Shown: positions 53,441 to 61,655, counted from the stretch's first letter. The stretch is DNA of 64,000 nt from Nocardioides cavernae (GCF_013410035.1 NZ_JACCBW010000002.1:1427913-1491912); one strand, 5' to 3'. The notes: generated by a model from the sequence alone, not told the origin. Made by a program: numbers and translations.

Positions 53441-53964
53441 GACGGGTCCTCCCACCAGTCGCCGAGCAGCTCGCGCATCGCGGCGCCGCCCCGGTGCGCG
53501 TGTGCCTTGACCGAGCCGCGCGAGATGCCCAGCGCGTCGGCGATCTGCGCCTCCGACCAGTCGAGGTAGTAGCGCAGCACGAGCACCTCCCGCTGGCGGT
53601 CCGAGAGCCGGCGCAGCGCCTCCTTCACGGCGTCGCGCCGGGCACCGCCGACGGACGGCCCCTCGACCGTGACGTCGCCGAGCGTGCCCCTGCGCACGTG
53701 CCGCTCCACGACGGCGCGGTGGCGCAACGCCGAGCGGGAGCGGTTCACCACCGCCTGGCGCAGGTAGGCCAGCGCCTTGTCGGGGTCGCGCAGCCGCGCC
53801 CACTTCCCGTGCATCGCCACGAACGCGTCCTGCACGACGTCCTCGGCCGCCGCCTGGTCGTGCACGAGCAGGGCGGAGAGCCGGACGAGCTGGCGCCAGT
53901 GCGCGGCGTACAGCTGCTCGACCGCCTCGTCGGCGCCCGCGCCGCTGAGGTCGGGAGCGCTCAC
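53437..53964 (-). CDS. ECF sigma factor, SigE-like family
   Basis: 175 residues. The GTG at 53964 is chosen since AGGGAGG lies 6 nt upstream, rather than the longer GTG at 54003. Region 2: LYAAHWRQLVRLSALLVHDQAAAEDVVQDAFVAMHGKWARLRDPDKALAYLRQAVVNRSR. Region 4: LRRLSDRQREVLVLRYYLDWSEAQIADALGISRGSVKAHAHRGG. It matches the TIGR02983-type SigE family. It is co-transcribed with its likely membrane partner. An ECF-type promoter lies just upstream. Confidence 0.9.
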   Translation of the reverse strand: MSAPDLSGAGADEAVEQLYAAHWRQLVRLSALLVHDQAAAEDVVQDAFVAMHGKWARLRDPDKALAYLRQAVVNRSRSALRHRAVVERHVRRGTLGDVTVEGPSVGGARRDAVKEALRRLSDRQREVLVLRYYLDWSEAQIADALGISRGSVKAHAHRGGAAMRELLGDWWEDPS

Positions 53965-54011
53965 CGGCACCCTCCCTCGCGGTGGTCTGGTCTGGATGGT
54001 CACGCAGTGGG

Positions 54012-54036
54012 GACGCCCCGGCGCGCGACCCGGTTG
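54012..54036 (-). promoter_or_regulatory. candidate ECF-type promoter of the sigma gene
   Basis: On the minus strand CAACC (54032-54036), a 16-nt spacer and CGTC (54012-54015) fit the generic ECF pattern AAC-N16-CGTC. The start would be about 40 nt before the sigma GTG. This would let the sigma factor drive its own gene. Confidence 0.4.
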
Positions 54037-54040
54037 ACAG

Positions 54041-55012
54041 CTAGCCGACGGTGATCGTCCTCGTGTCGATCGCGGGTCCGTTGCCCTCGGCCCCGCCGCT
54101 GGGGTCGTCGGTCTCGCACTGCACCACGACCTCGCCCGTGACGCCGTCGAGCGGGATGTCGACCTGGAACGGGAAGAGCCGGTCCTCGGCCCAGCCCTCG
54201 GTCGAGTACGCGACCGTCGTCAGCTCCTGGCCGTCCTGGAGGAGGCGGCAGGGGCCGGACGCCTCGAACGTGTTGGCGTTGCCCGAGACGGTCAACACGT
54301 CCCGGGTGGTCGAGTCGCCCTCGGCGGGCGCGGTGATGTTGACGAGGTTGAGCGTCTTCATGGGGCTGCCCGCGGTGAACGGGGTCTCGGTGGAGAGGCC
54401 GAACAGCGACGGCTCGGTCTCGCTGCGCTCGATCACGACCGGGACGCGCTCCTGCTGCACGCCCTGCAGCGTGTAGACGAGCTGCTGGAGCGCGAGCCTC
54501 GCGGCACGCTTCGACATGCCGTCGGGGCGCTCGGTGAAGGCGTCGGTCGGGATGTCGACCACCAGCACGCCGTCGGTGGCCTGGACCGACGCGATCTCCA
54601 TCTGGGGCCAGAGGGTGCGGTAGTCGGGGTCCTGGGGTGACCCGTTGCCGGCGATGATGCGGGCGGCCTCGGTCAGCGGGTCGCCGTCGACGCGCTGGAA
54701 CTCCCGGAAGAGCGCCGTGCCGCGCGGCGCGTCCCCGGCGAAGTAGAGCGGTACGGCCGCGCCCGCCGATTCCTCCGGGGGTGCGTCGGTGGGCTCGTCC
54801 GTCGCCGCGTCCGACGGTTCGCCGGTCGGGGTCGGGTCCTCCGCCGCCGTCGGCGTCCCGGCGGAGGTGGGCTCGCCCGGTTCGTCGGAGACCGGGCGCT
54901 TGCCGTCACCCGCGCACCCGGCCAGGGCGAGGACGAGGGCGAGCGGCGCGAGGACGGCGAGCGCGCCGGCGCCGGTCCGGCGGCGCGCGGGACGACGGGT
55001 GGGGAAGGTCAT
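54041..55012 (-). CDS. lipoprotein with GerMN/Gmad2-type domains, paralog of the anti-sigma protein
   Basis: 323 residues. The ATG at 55012 follows -10 TAGCGT (7 nt). Lipobox LALAGC gives lipid-modified Cys33, then a Pro/Thr/Glu-rich linker. The extracellular part mirrors the neighbour: VPLYFAGDAPRGTALFREFQRV, RAARLALQQLVYTLQG, EDRLFPFQVDI, DTRTITVG. GerMN/Gmad2 domains are best known from spore-germination proteins, but here the context is a sigma-factor locus. It may titrate or amplify the signal. Confidence 0.75.
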   Translation of the reverse strand: MTFPTRRPARRRTGAGALAVLAPLALVLALAGCAGDGKRPVSDEPGEPTSAGTPTAAEDPTPTGEPSDAATDEPTDAPPEESAGAAVPLYFAGDAPRGTALFREFQRVDGDPLTEAARIIAGNGSPQDPDYRTLWPQMEIASVQATDGVLVVDIPTDAFTERPDGMSKRAARLALQQLVYTLQGVQQERVPVVIERSETEPSLFGLSTETPFTAGSPMKTLNLVNITAPAEGDSTTRDVLTVSGNANTFEASGPCRLLQDGQELTTVAYSTEGWAEDRLFPFQVDIPLDGVTGEVVVQCETDDPSGGAEGNGPAIDTRTITVG

Positions 55013-55086
55013 GCGGGTCACGCTAGTTGGACGCGCGCCTCGTCCGTCCGGTCACACGCCGCGCGGAGCGGCCCTAGGCTGGTGCG

Positions 55087-55440
55087 ATGAGCGCCACGTC
55101 GGACGACTGCATCTTCTGCACCATCATCGCGGGGGAGGTCCCCGCCGACGTCCTCGGCCGGAGCGAGCACGCCATCGCGTTCAAGGACCTCAACCCGCAG
55201 GCGCCGTTCCACGCGCTGGTCGTGCCGCTCGACCACCACGAGAACGCCGCCGCGTCGGCCGCCGCCGACCCCGCCACGCTGGGCCACCTGGTGACGCTCG
55301 CCGACGAGGTCGCCACGGCGTCGGGGAACCCGGACTACCGCCTGATCGCCAACACCGGCGCCGGCGCGGGGCAGACCGTGTTCCACACCCACCTGCACGT
55401 CCTCGGCGGTTCCGCGCGCCTGACCGAGCACCTCGTCTGA
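55087..55440 (+). CDS. HIT family nucleotide-binding protein
   Basis: 117 residues with -10 TAGGCT 6 nt before the ATG. The HIT triad is HTHLHVLGG (His100, His102, His104); the N-terminal DDCIFCTIIAGEVPADVL is HINT/HIT type. Hydrolyses phosphoramidate or nucleoside-5'-acyl bonds. Its stop overlaps the next start by one nucleotide (TGATG), coupling it to a copper-type monooxygenase-like lipoprotein; in related genomes a HIT gene also sits near phoH. Confidence 0.93.
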   Translation: MSATSDDCIFCTIIAGEVPADVLGRSEHAIAFKDLNPQAPFHALVVPLDHHENAAASAAADPATLGHLVTLADEVATASGNPDYRLIANTGAGAGQTVFHTHLHVLGGSARLTEHLV

Positions 55441-56690
55441 TGCCGACGCGTCCGAGGCGTACGCGCCGCGCCCTCGCCACCCTGCTGGCCGCGGGCCTGC
55501 TGGCGCTCTCGGCGTGCGGCGGCTCCGACGGACGCGCCACCCAGCCGGCCGAGCCAGCCTCCCAGCCCGCCGCCGGACCAGCCCCCGAACCCGCCTCCGA
55601 GCCCGGTGCCGAGCCGCCGGCGGAGCCCGAGGGCGCCGGGCACGGTGGGCACTACGCCGAACCGGCCCGGTCGAAGCCGCTGCGGGCGGGGGAGACGCGC
55701 GAGACCATCGCGATGCCGGGCAGCTACACCCCGTCGGCGCCCTACGGCACGGGCACCGACGACTACCGGTGCTTCCTCCTCGACCCCCAGCTGGAGCGCG
55801 ACACCTGGCTGACCGGCACCCAGGTGCTGCCCGGCAACCCCGAGGTCGTGCACCACGTGATCCTCTTCCAGGTCCCGCCCGGGCAGGTCGCGGCGGCCGA
55901 GGCCAAGGACGCCGCGGAGGAGGACGAGGGCTGGACCTGCTTCGGCGGCACCGGCCTCGACCGGTTCCAGGACGTCGACAACTCGTCGTGGATCGGTGCG
56001 TGGGCGCCGGGCGGCACCGAGACGGTGACCAAGCCCGGCTTCGGCACCCGCCTGGCGAAGGGGAGCCGGATCGTGATGCAGGTGCACTACAACCTGCTCG
56101 CCGGCCAGCAGCCCGACACCTCCGCCGCCCAGCTGCGCCTCGCGCCCGGGAAGCGCGACTACGAGGCCCTCACCACGATGCTCCTCCCGGCGCCGGTGGA
56201 GCTGCCGTGCCGGCCCCGGCACTCCGACGGGGCGCTCTGCGAGCGCGCCGCCGCCCTGGCCGACGTCAAGGAGCGCTTCGGCGCCGAGGGCAACACCGCC
56301 GACCTGCTGCACCTGCTGTGCGGCGGGGAGCCGCAGGCGGGCGAGGTGCAGTCGTGCGTACGCACGCTGGGGGAGCCGATCACGATCCACGGGGTCGCCG
56401 GCCACATGCACCTCCTGGGCCGCTCGATCAGGATCGAGGTCAACCCCGGCACGCCGCAGGCCAGGACCGTCCTCGACATCCCGGTGTGGGACTTCGACGA
56501 CCAGGGCAGCCGGCCGATCGACCCCGTCCGGCTCGAGCCGTTCGAGCAGGTCGAGGTCACCTGTCGGCACGTGCAGTGGCTGCGCGACCGGCTGCCCTCC
56601 TTCGAGGGACAGCCCGACCGCTACGTCGTCTGGGGCGAGGGCACGACCGACGAGATGTGCCTCGGGATGCTGCAGGTCACCCACCCCTGA
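55440..56690 (+). CDS. copper type-II monooxygenase-like lipoprotein (PHM/DBH fold)
   Basis: 416 residues. Lipobox LSAC gives Cys26, followed by a Pro/Glu/Ala linker. All copper ligands of peptidylglycine monooxygenase have counterparts: His138-His139 (VVHHVILF) and His216 (MQVHYN) for CuH, His322/His324 (GHMHLLG) and Met406 (DEMCLGM) for CuM. The predicted location is the outer face of the membrane. A bacterial substrate for this fold is not known to me. The gene is coupled to the HIT gene. Confidence 0.75.
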   Translation: MPTRPRRTRRALATLLAAGLLALSACGGSDGRATQPAEPASQPAAGPAPEPASEPGAEPPAEPEGAGHGGHYAEPARSKPLRAGETRETIAMPGSYTPSAPYGTGTDDYRCFLLDPQLERDTWLTGTQVLPGNPEVVHHVILFQVPPGQVAAAEAKDAAEEDEGWTCFGGTGLDRFQDVDNSSWIGAWAPGGTETVTKPGFGTRLAKGSRIVMQVHYNLLAGQQPDTSAAQLRLAPGKRDYEALTTMLLPAPVELPCRPRHSDGALCERAAALADVKERFGAEGNTADLLHLLCGGEPQAGEVQSCVRTLGEPITIHGVAGHMHLLGRSIRIEVNPGTPQARTVLDIPVWDFDDQGSRPIDPVRLEPFEQVEVTCRHVQWLRDRLPSFEGQPDRYVVWGEGTTDEMCLGMLQVTHP

Positions 56691-56786
56691 CCGGGGTCCC
56701 GCCCATCGAGGTGGGCCGTACGCCGCCCGCTCGGTAGCATGGAGGGGCTCTGCCACCGACCCGGAAGGCCGCCCGCTCGGGCATCC

Positions 56787-57830
56787 ATGACTGAGACGAA
56801 CACCCCGCAGGAGAAGCCGACGCACACCGTCGTCGTTCCCAACAGCATCGACATGGTCTCGGTCCTCGGTCCGGGTGACGAGCACCTGCGGCTCATCGAG
56901 CGGGCCTTCCAGGCCGACGTCCACGTCCGCGGCAACCGGATCACCCTCGCCGGCGAGTCCGCCGAGGTGGCGATGGCCGAGCGGCTGCTCGACGAGGTCG
57001 TGACACTCGTCCGCACCGGCCAGGGCATCACCGGTGAGACCGTCGAGCGGATCATCCAGATGCTGCGCACGGAGACGCAGGAGCGCCCGGCCGACGTGCT
57101 GAGCCTCAACATCCTCTCCAACCGCGGCCGCACGATCCGCCCCAAGACGCTCAACCAGAAGCGCTACGTCGAGTCGATCGACAAGTCCACGATCACGTTC
57201 GGCATCGGCCCCGCCGGCACCGGCAAGACCTACCTCGCGATGGCCAAGGCCGTGCAGGCCCTGCAGGCCAAGGAGGTCAACCGGATCATCCTGAGCCGTC
57301 CTGCCGTCGAGGCGGGGGAGCGGCTCGGCTTCCTGCCCGGCACGCTGAGCGAGAAGATCGACCCCTACCTGCGCCCGCTCTACGACGCGCTGCACGACAT
57401 GGTCGACCCGGAGACGATCCCCAAGCTGCTGGCCGCCGGCACGATCGAGGTCGCGCCGCTGGCGTTCCTGCGCGGACGCTCGCTCAACGACTCCTTCATC
57501 ATCCTCGACGAGGCGCAGAACACGACGCCCGAGCAGATGAAGATGTTCCTGACCCGCCTCGGCTTCGGCTCGCGGATCGTCGTCACCGGCGACACCAGCC
57601 AGGTCGACCTGCCCTCGGGCACGCAGTCGGGCCTCCGGGTCGTCGAGGGCATCCTCGAGGGCGTCGACGACATCACGTTCTGCCGGTTGACCGGGACCGA
57701 CGTCGTCCGGCACCGCCTGGTCGGCAGGATCGTGGAGGCCTACGAGGTCCACGACGCCGAGCGTGAGGCCGACCGCCCGAAGCCCACGACCGCCAAGGGT
57801 CCGCGCGACCGCTCCCGGGGCCCGCGATGA
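56787..57830 (+). CDS. phoH: PhoH family ATPase (YbeZ-like)
   Basis: 347 residues from the ATG at 56787; TAGCAT (56735-56740) is a likely -10. Walker A GPAGTGKT is at residues 141-148 and Walker B FIILDEAQ near 237. An N-terminal KH-like part precedes the ATPase (LNILSNRGRTIRPKTLNQKRYVESIDKSTITFGIG). It works with YbeY in ribosome quality control and rRNA processing. It overlaps ybeY by 4 nt. Confidence 0.95.
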   Translation: MTETNTPQEKPTHTVVVPNSIDMVSVLGPGDEHLRLIERAFQADVHVRGNRITLAGESAEVAMAERLLDEVVTLVRTGQGITGETVERIIQMLRTETQERPADVLSLNILSNRGRTIRPKTLNQKRYVESIDKSTITFGIGPAGTGKTYLAMAKAVQALQAKEVNRIILSRPAVEAGERLGFLPGTLSEKIDPYLRPLYDALHDMVDPETIPKLLAAGTIEVAPLAFLRGRSLNDSFIILDEAQNTTPEQMKMFLTRLGFGSRIVVTGDTSQVDLPSGTQSGLRVVEGILEGVDDITFCRLTGTDVVRHRLVGRIVEAYEVHDAEREADRPKPTTAKGPRDRSRGPR

Positions 57831-58288
57831 GCATCGAGGTCCTCAACGAGTCCGGCCTCGACGTCGACGTACGCCGCCTGTCGCGCCTCGCGCGCTTCGT
57901 GATGGACGAGATGCGGGTGCACCCGCAGGCCGAGCTGTGCATCAAGGCCGTCGACGAGGACACCATCGCCGGGCTCAACGAGCAGTGGATGGAGAAGGAG
58001 GGGCCGACCGACGTCCTCGCCTTCCCGATGGACGAGCTGCGGCCCGGCAAGGTCAACGAGGAGCCCGAGGAGGGGGTCCTCGGCGACCTCGTGCTGGCGC
58101 CGTCCGTCGCCGAGCGCCAGGGCGACGAGGCCGGTCACGGTCGCGAGGCCGAGATCGACCTGCTGACCGTGCACGGCATCCTGCACCTCCTCGGCTACGA
58201 CCACGCCGAGCCCGAGGAGCACGCGGTGATGTTCGGGCTGCAGGGCGAGCTGCTCGACAAGTGGCGCGCCGCTCCCGAGCGCGCCTGA
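57827..58288 (+). CDS. ybeY: endoribonuclease YbeY
   Basis: 153 residues. The zinc motif HGILHLLGYDHAEPEEH has the three ligands HxxxHxxxxxH. ASCII-clear family blocks also include MEKEGPTDVLAFPMDELRPG and GDLVLAPSVAERQG. YbeY matures the 3' end of 16S rRNA and degrades faulty 70S ribosomes. phoH upstream and corC downstream are its standard neighbours. Confidence 0.95.
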   Translation: MSIEVLNESGLDVDVRRLSRLARFVMDEMRVHPQAELCIKAVDEDTIAGLNEQWMEKEGPTDVLAFPMDELRPGKVNEEPEEGVLGDLVLAPSVAERQGDEAGHGREAEIDLLTVHGILHLLGYDHAEPEEHAVMFGLQGELLDKWRAAPERA

Positions 58289-58298
58289 CCGGGCCGAG

Positions 58299-59615
58299 AT
58301 GACCGCCGACATCTGGCAGCTCGGCTCCGCCGCCCTGCTGGTGCTGCTCGCCGGGCTGTTCTCCGCCGCCGACGCTGCGCTCGCGAGCTTCTCCCGGGCC
58401 CGCGCCGAGGAGCTGCGGGCCGAGGGGCGCGCCGGGGCCGTACGCCTCGTGGCGCTGCTCGACGACCCGACCCGCTACCTCAACACCGCGCTGATGCTGC
58501 GGCTGCTGTGCGAGATCAGCGCGATCGTGCTGGTCGCGACGTGGGCCCGCGACGCCTACCACGGCTCGCCGGTGCCGACCTTCCTGACGACCATCGGCGT
58601 GATGCTGGTCGTGTCCTTCGTCGTGATCGGCGTCGCGCCGCGCACCATCGGCCGTCAGCACGACGCGTCGGTCGCGCTCGCCTCGGCGGGCCCGCTCTCG
58701 CTGGTCACCACGATCCTCGGACCGGTCCCGGCGCTGCTGATCATGCTGGGCAACGCGATCACCCCCGGCAAGGGCTTCAGCGAGGGGCCGTTCTCGACCG
58801 AGACCGAGCTGCGCGAGCTCGTCGACCTCGCCGAGGCGTCGGCGGTCATCGAGTCGGGCGAGCGCCGGATGATCCACTCGGTCTTCGAGCTCGGCGACAC
58901 CATCACCCGCGAGGTGATGGTCCCGCGTCCCGACGTCGTCTACATCGAGCGCCACAAGAACCTGCGCCAGACCCTCTCGCTGTTCCTGCGCAGCGGCTAC
59001 TCCCGGATCCCGGTGGTCGACGAGAACCTCGACGACATCGTCGGCATGGCCTACCTCAAGGACCTGGTCCGCAGGGACTTCGAGGCGCCCGACGTGGAGT
59101 TCACCCAGCGCGTCGACGAGGTGATGCGCCCGGTCCACTACGTGCCCGACTCCAAGCCGGTCGACGCGCTGCTCACCGAGCTCCAGGCCCGCCGTCAGCA
59201 CATCGCCGTCGTGGTCGACGAGTACGGCGGCACCGCCGGCCTGATCACCATCGAGGACGTGCTCGAGGAGATCGTCGGCGAGATCACCGACGAGTACGAC
59301 GCCGAGGAGGTCGAGGTCGAGCACGTGGACGGTGGGGCGATCCGGGTGTCCTCCCGCTACCCCGTCGACGACCTCGACGAGCTCGTCGGCTTCCCCGTCG
59401 AGGACGACGACGTCGACAGCGTCGGGGGCCTGATGGCCAAGCACCTCGGCAAGGTCCCGATCCCCGGCTCCGTGGTGGAGTGCCACGGCCTGCGGCTCGA
59501 GGCCGAGCGCGCCACCGGCCGGCGCAACAAGATCGAGACCGTGCTCGTGACCGTGCTGGGCATCGAGGGCGAGGACGCCGACGACGCGTCCGCGGTCAGC
59601 TCCTCCGGGCGCTGA
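58299..59615 (+). CDS. CNNM/CorC-type transporter with CBS domains
   Basis: 438 residues, ATG 10 nt after ybeY. An N-terminal DUF21 membrane domain (AALLVLLAGLFSAADAALASFSRARAEELRAEGRAGAV, about 1-180), a CBS pair (VMVPRPDVVYIERHKNLRQTLSLFLRSGYSRIPVVDE, HIAVVVDEYGGTAGLITIEDVLEEIVGEI) and a C-terminal CorC_HlyC domain (about 340-425). Such proteins export or control Mg2+. It overlaps the convergent methyltransferase gene by 20 nt. Confidence 0.93.
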   Translation: MTADIWQLGSAALLVLLAGLFSAADAALASFSRARAEELRAEGRAGAVRLVALLDDPTRYLNTALMLRLLCEISAIVLVATWARDAYHGSPVPTFLTTIGVMLVVSFVVIGVAPRTIGRQHDASVALASAGPLSLVTTILGPVPALLIMLGNAITPGKGFSEGPFSTETELRELVDLAEASAVIESGERRMIHSVFELGDTITREVMVPRPDVVYIERHKNLRQTLSLFLRSGYSRIPVVDENLDDIVGMAYLKDLVRRDFEAPDVEFTQRVDEVMRPVHYVPDSKPVDALLTELQARRQHIAVVVDEYGGTAGLITIEDVLEEIVGEITDEYDAEEVEVEHVDGGAIRVSSRYPVDDLDELVGFPVEDDDVDSVGGLMAKHLGKVPIPGSVVECHGLRLEAERATGRRNKIETVLVTVLGIEGEDADDASAVSSSGR

Positions 59616-60426
59616 CCAGCACGTACTCCCAGCGCATGCGGCCACCGCCCTCGTCCGCCCCGGCGGCGAGCGCGTCGAGGGCGGCGTCGAGCTCGGCCAC
59701 GCGGTCCGGCTGGCCGCTCAGGGCGCGGTACGCCATCAGGGTCGGCCCGTAGTTCTCGCGGAAGTAGTCCCGGAAGTCCGTCGGCCCGGGGAACAGGTCG
59801 ACCTCGACGTGGTCGCGGACGAAGGCGAGGTCCGTCACCCGGTCGCCGAGCAGCCCGCGGACGTGCTCCTCGCTGCCCCACAGCGGGGGCGGCTGCACCC
59901 CCGCGGGCGGCGGCGGCACGAAGTCGCGCATCGTCGCGAACAACCGCCCGATGAATCCCTCGGGGGTCCAGCTGAGGACGCCGAGACGGCCGCCCGGGCG
60001 GAGCACCCGTACCAGCTCGTCGGCGGCCGCCTGGTGGTGCGGGGCGAACATCACGCCCACGACGCTCATCACCACGTCGTACGACGCGTCCGGCCACGGC
60101 AGGGCCTCGGCGTCCGCGACGACCCACTCGACCGGCGCGTCCGGATGGGCGGTGCGCCCGGCCTCGAGCAGCTCCGGGGTGAGGTCCGAGGCGACGACAC
60201 GGGCGCCGGCCCGGGCGGCCGGCACGGCGGCGTTCCCGCTGCCCGCCGCGACGTCGAGCACGCGCTCGCCGGCCGCGGGGGCGAGCCGTGCGGCGATCCG
60301 CTCGCCGAGGACCGGGATCACCTCACGGGCGACGCGGTCGTAGTGGCTCGAGGCCCACATGGCGCGGTGCTTCTGCTTCAGCTGCTCGTCGTCGGCGCGC
60401 GGGGTCGTGCTGGTCGTGCTGGTCAT
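59596..60426 (-). CDS. class I SAM-dependent methyltransferase
   Basis: 276 residues. GGGGAAGGA lies before the ATG. LAPAAGERVLDVAAGSGNAAVPAARAGARVVASDLTPELLEAG (motif I), VVADAEALPWPDASYDVVMSVVGVMFAPH (motif II/III) and LVRVLRPGGRLGVLSW match UbiE-like methyltransferases. Substrate unknown. It is divergent from an HxlR gene, with the dyads at 60489-60529 between them. Confidence 0.85.
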   Translation of the reverse strand: MTSTTSTTPRADDEQLKQKHRAMWASSHYDRVAREVIPVLGERIAARLAPAAGERVLDVAAGSGNAAVPAARAGARVVASDLTPELLEAGRTAHPDAPVEWVVADAEALPWPDASYDVVMSVVGVMFAPHHQAAADELVRVLRPGGRLGVLSWTPEGFIGRLFATMRDFVPPPPAGVQPPPLWGSEEHVRGLLGDRVTDLAFVRDHVEVDLFPGPTDFRDYFRENYGPTLMAYRALSGQPDRVAELDAALDALAAGADEGGGRMRWEYVLVSARRS

Positions 60427-60488
60427 CCGTCGGTCCTTCCCCTGTGTCCCATCCCTCCCTGGGTGGTGGACCCGACGCTAGGACTGCT

Positions 60489-60529
60489 GGTCCGGACCGA
60501 CGAGTGCACGATCTGTACCACCGGCGGTG
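60489..60529. promoter_or_regulatory. two dyads in the HxlR/methyltransferase gap
   Basis: GGTCCGGACC (60489-60498, perfect) and CACCG-G-CGGTG (60519-60529, perfect), centres 30 nt apart, about three helical turns. They sit between the two divergent starts and are candidate HxlR sites. Confidence 0.4.
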
Positions 60530-60550
60530 CCCAGGCGTAGCGTGCGCCGC

Positions 60551-61243
60551 ATGGGCGCGAGCTATCGCCAGTTCTGCCCCGTCAGCAAGGCCATGGAGCT
60601 GCTCGACGAGCGCTGGACCCTGCTCGTCGTGCGGGAGCTGATCCTCGGCAGCGAGCACTTCAACGACCTGCGACGCGGCCTGCCGCGGATGTCCCCGAGC
60701 CTGCTGTCCCGGCGGCTCCAGCAGCTCTCCCGGGCGGGTGTCGTGGAGCGTGTGGAGGCCGACGGACAGGTGCGCTACCGGCTGACGGGTGCGGGCGAGG
60801 AGCTGCGACCCGTGGTCGAGGCGCTCGGCGTGTGGGGCACCCGCTGGATCCCCGACCTCGGGGACCCCGACCTCGACCCCAAGCTGCTGCTGTGGGACAT
60901 GCACCGCAACGTCGACCACGACCGCGTCCCCCCGCGACGCACCGTGGTGTCGTTCGAGTTCGCCGACCTCGGACCCCGCCTGGCCCGGTGGTGGCTGGTG
61001 CTCTCGCCGGACGACGCGGACGTGTGCGACGTCGACCCGGGGGACGAGCCCGTCGCGCTGGTGCTGACGTCGCTGCGCACGCTCACCGAGGTCTGGCGCG
61101 GTGACCGCACCTGGGCCGGCGCCGTCGGCGACGACTCGTTGCGCGTCGTGGCGAGCCGCGACGTCGCCGGCGCGCTGCCGGGCTGGTTCCTGCTGTCGCC
61201 CTTCGCCCGAGTGCCGAGGCCGCGCGAGGGGAGCGTCTCCTAG
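60551..61243 (+). CDS. HxlR-family winged-helix regulator
   Basis: 230 residues. -10 TAGCGT (60538-60543) stands 7 nt before the ATG. The HxlR domain occupies residues of about 10-100: CPVSKAMELLDERWTLLVVRELILGSEHFNDLRRGLPRMSPSLLSRRLQQLSRAGVVERV, GEELRPVVEALGVWG. The C-terminal 100 residues are an SCP2-like or ligand domain. It probably controls the divergent methyltransferase. Its stop TAG is also the start of the next gene's -10. Confidence 0.87.
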   Translation: MGASYRQFCPVSKAMELLDERWTLLVVRELILGSEHFNDLRRGLPRMSPSLLSRRLQQLSRAGVVERVEADGQVRYRLTGAGEELRPVVEALGVWGTRWIPDLGDPDLDPKLLLWDMHRNVDHDRVPPRRTVVSFEFADLGPRLARWWLVLSPDDADVCDVDPGDEPVALVLTSLRTLTEVWRGDRTWAGAVGDDSLRVVASRDVAGALPGWFLLSPFARVPRPREGSVS

Positions 61244-61246
61244 GGT
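61241..61246 (+). promoter_or_regulatory. -10 box formed by the HxlR stop codon
   Basis: TAGGGT: TAG (61241-61243) ends the HxlR gene and the hexamer lies 6 nt before the ATG at 61253. Confidence 0.5.
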
Positions 61247-61252
61247 GGCGCC

Positions 61253-61624
61253 ATGAGCGACGACCTGCCCGACCCCGAGGAGACGCTCGCGGCCGAGGAC
61301 GCCAAGCTGGTGACCCTGGCCCGGGCCACCCGCGCCCGCGCCCGCGCGGTGCAGGGCGCAGCGGTGCGTGACCGCGACGGTCGGACGTACGCCGCCGCGA
61401 GCGTCGACCTGGCCCACCTCACGCTGTCCGCGCTCGACGTCTGCGTCGCGATGGCGGTGTCCTCGGCCTCCTCCGGGCTCGAGGCGGCCGTCGTGCTGCT
61501 CGACGGTGAGACCGACGAGGTCGACGTCCGCGCGGCCACCGACTTCGCCGGACCGGGCGTGCCGGTCCTGGTCGGGGACGGTCGGGGACGGATCCGCACG
61601 CGGCTCGCGACCGGCGGAGCATGA
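61253..61624 (+). CDS. degenerate cytidine-deaminase-like protein
   Basis: 123 residues. EDAKLVTLARATRARARAVQGAAVRDRDGRTYAAASVDLAHLTLSALDVCVAMAVSSASSGLEAAVVLL matches the small protein normally found between corC and era in actinobacteria (Rv2365c-like in Mycobacterium). It has the cytidine-deaminase fold pattern but lacks the HAE and PCxxC zinc motifs, so it is unlikely to be an active deaminase. Here a methyltransferase and an HxlR gene separate it from corC, and era is not adjacent. Confidence 0.75.
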   Translation: MSDDLPDPEETLAAEDAKLVTLARATRARARAVQGAAVRDRDGRTYAAASVDLAHLTLSALDVCVAMAVSSASSGLEAAVVLLDGETDEVDVRAATDFAGPGVPVLVGDGRGRIRTRLATGGA

Positions 61625-61655
61625 CACAACTGGTTGTGCAGCACAACCAGTTGTG
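61625..61655. promoter_or_regulatory. perfect 31-bp palindrome upstream of tmsAB
   Basis: CACAACTGGTTGTGC, one central A, then its exact complement. Each arm contains a CACAAC-NN-GTTGTG dyad (NN = TG and CA), so two regulator dimers could bind side by side, 17 nt apart. It starts right after the stop of the previous gene and lies 53-83 nt before the tmsA GTG. No U-tract follows, which argues against a terminator. Confidence 0.65.

Noticed and set aside
52451..55012. Evidence for sporulation
   Set aside because: GerMN/Gmad2 domains occur in many non-sporulating actinobacteria, and no spore-formation gene is seen here.
61625..61655. Transcription terminator
   Set aside because: There is no U-tract, the stem is not GC-rich, and the inner double-dyad structure suits a protein site.
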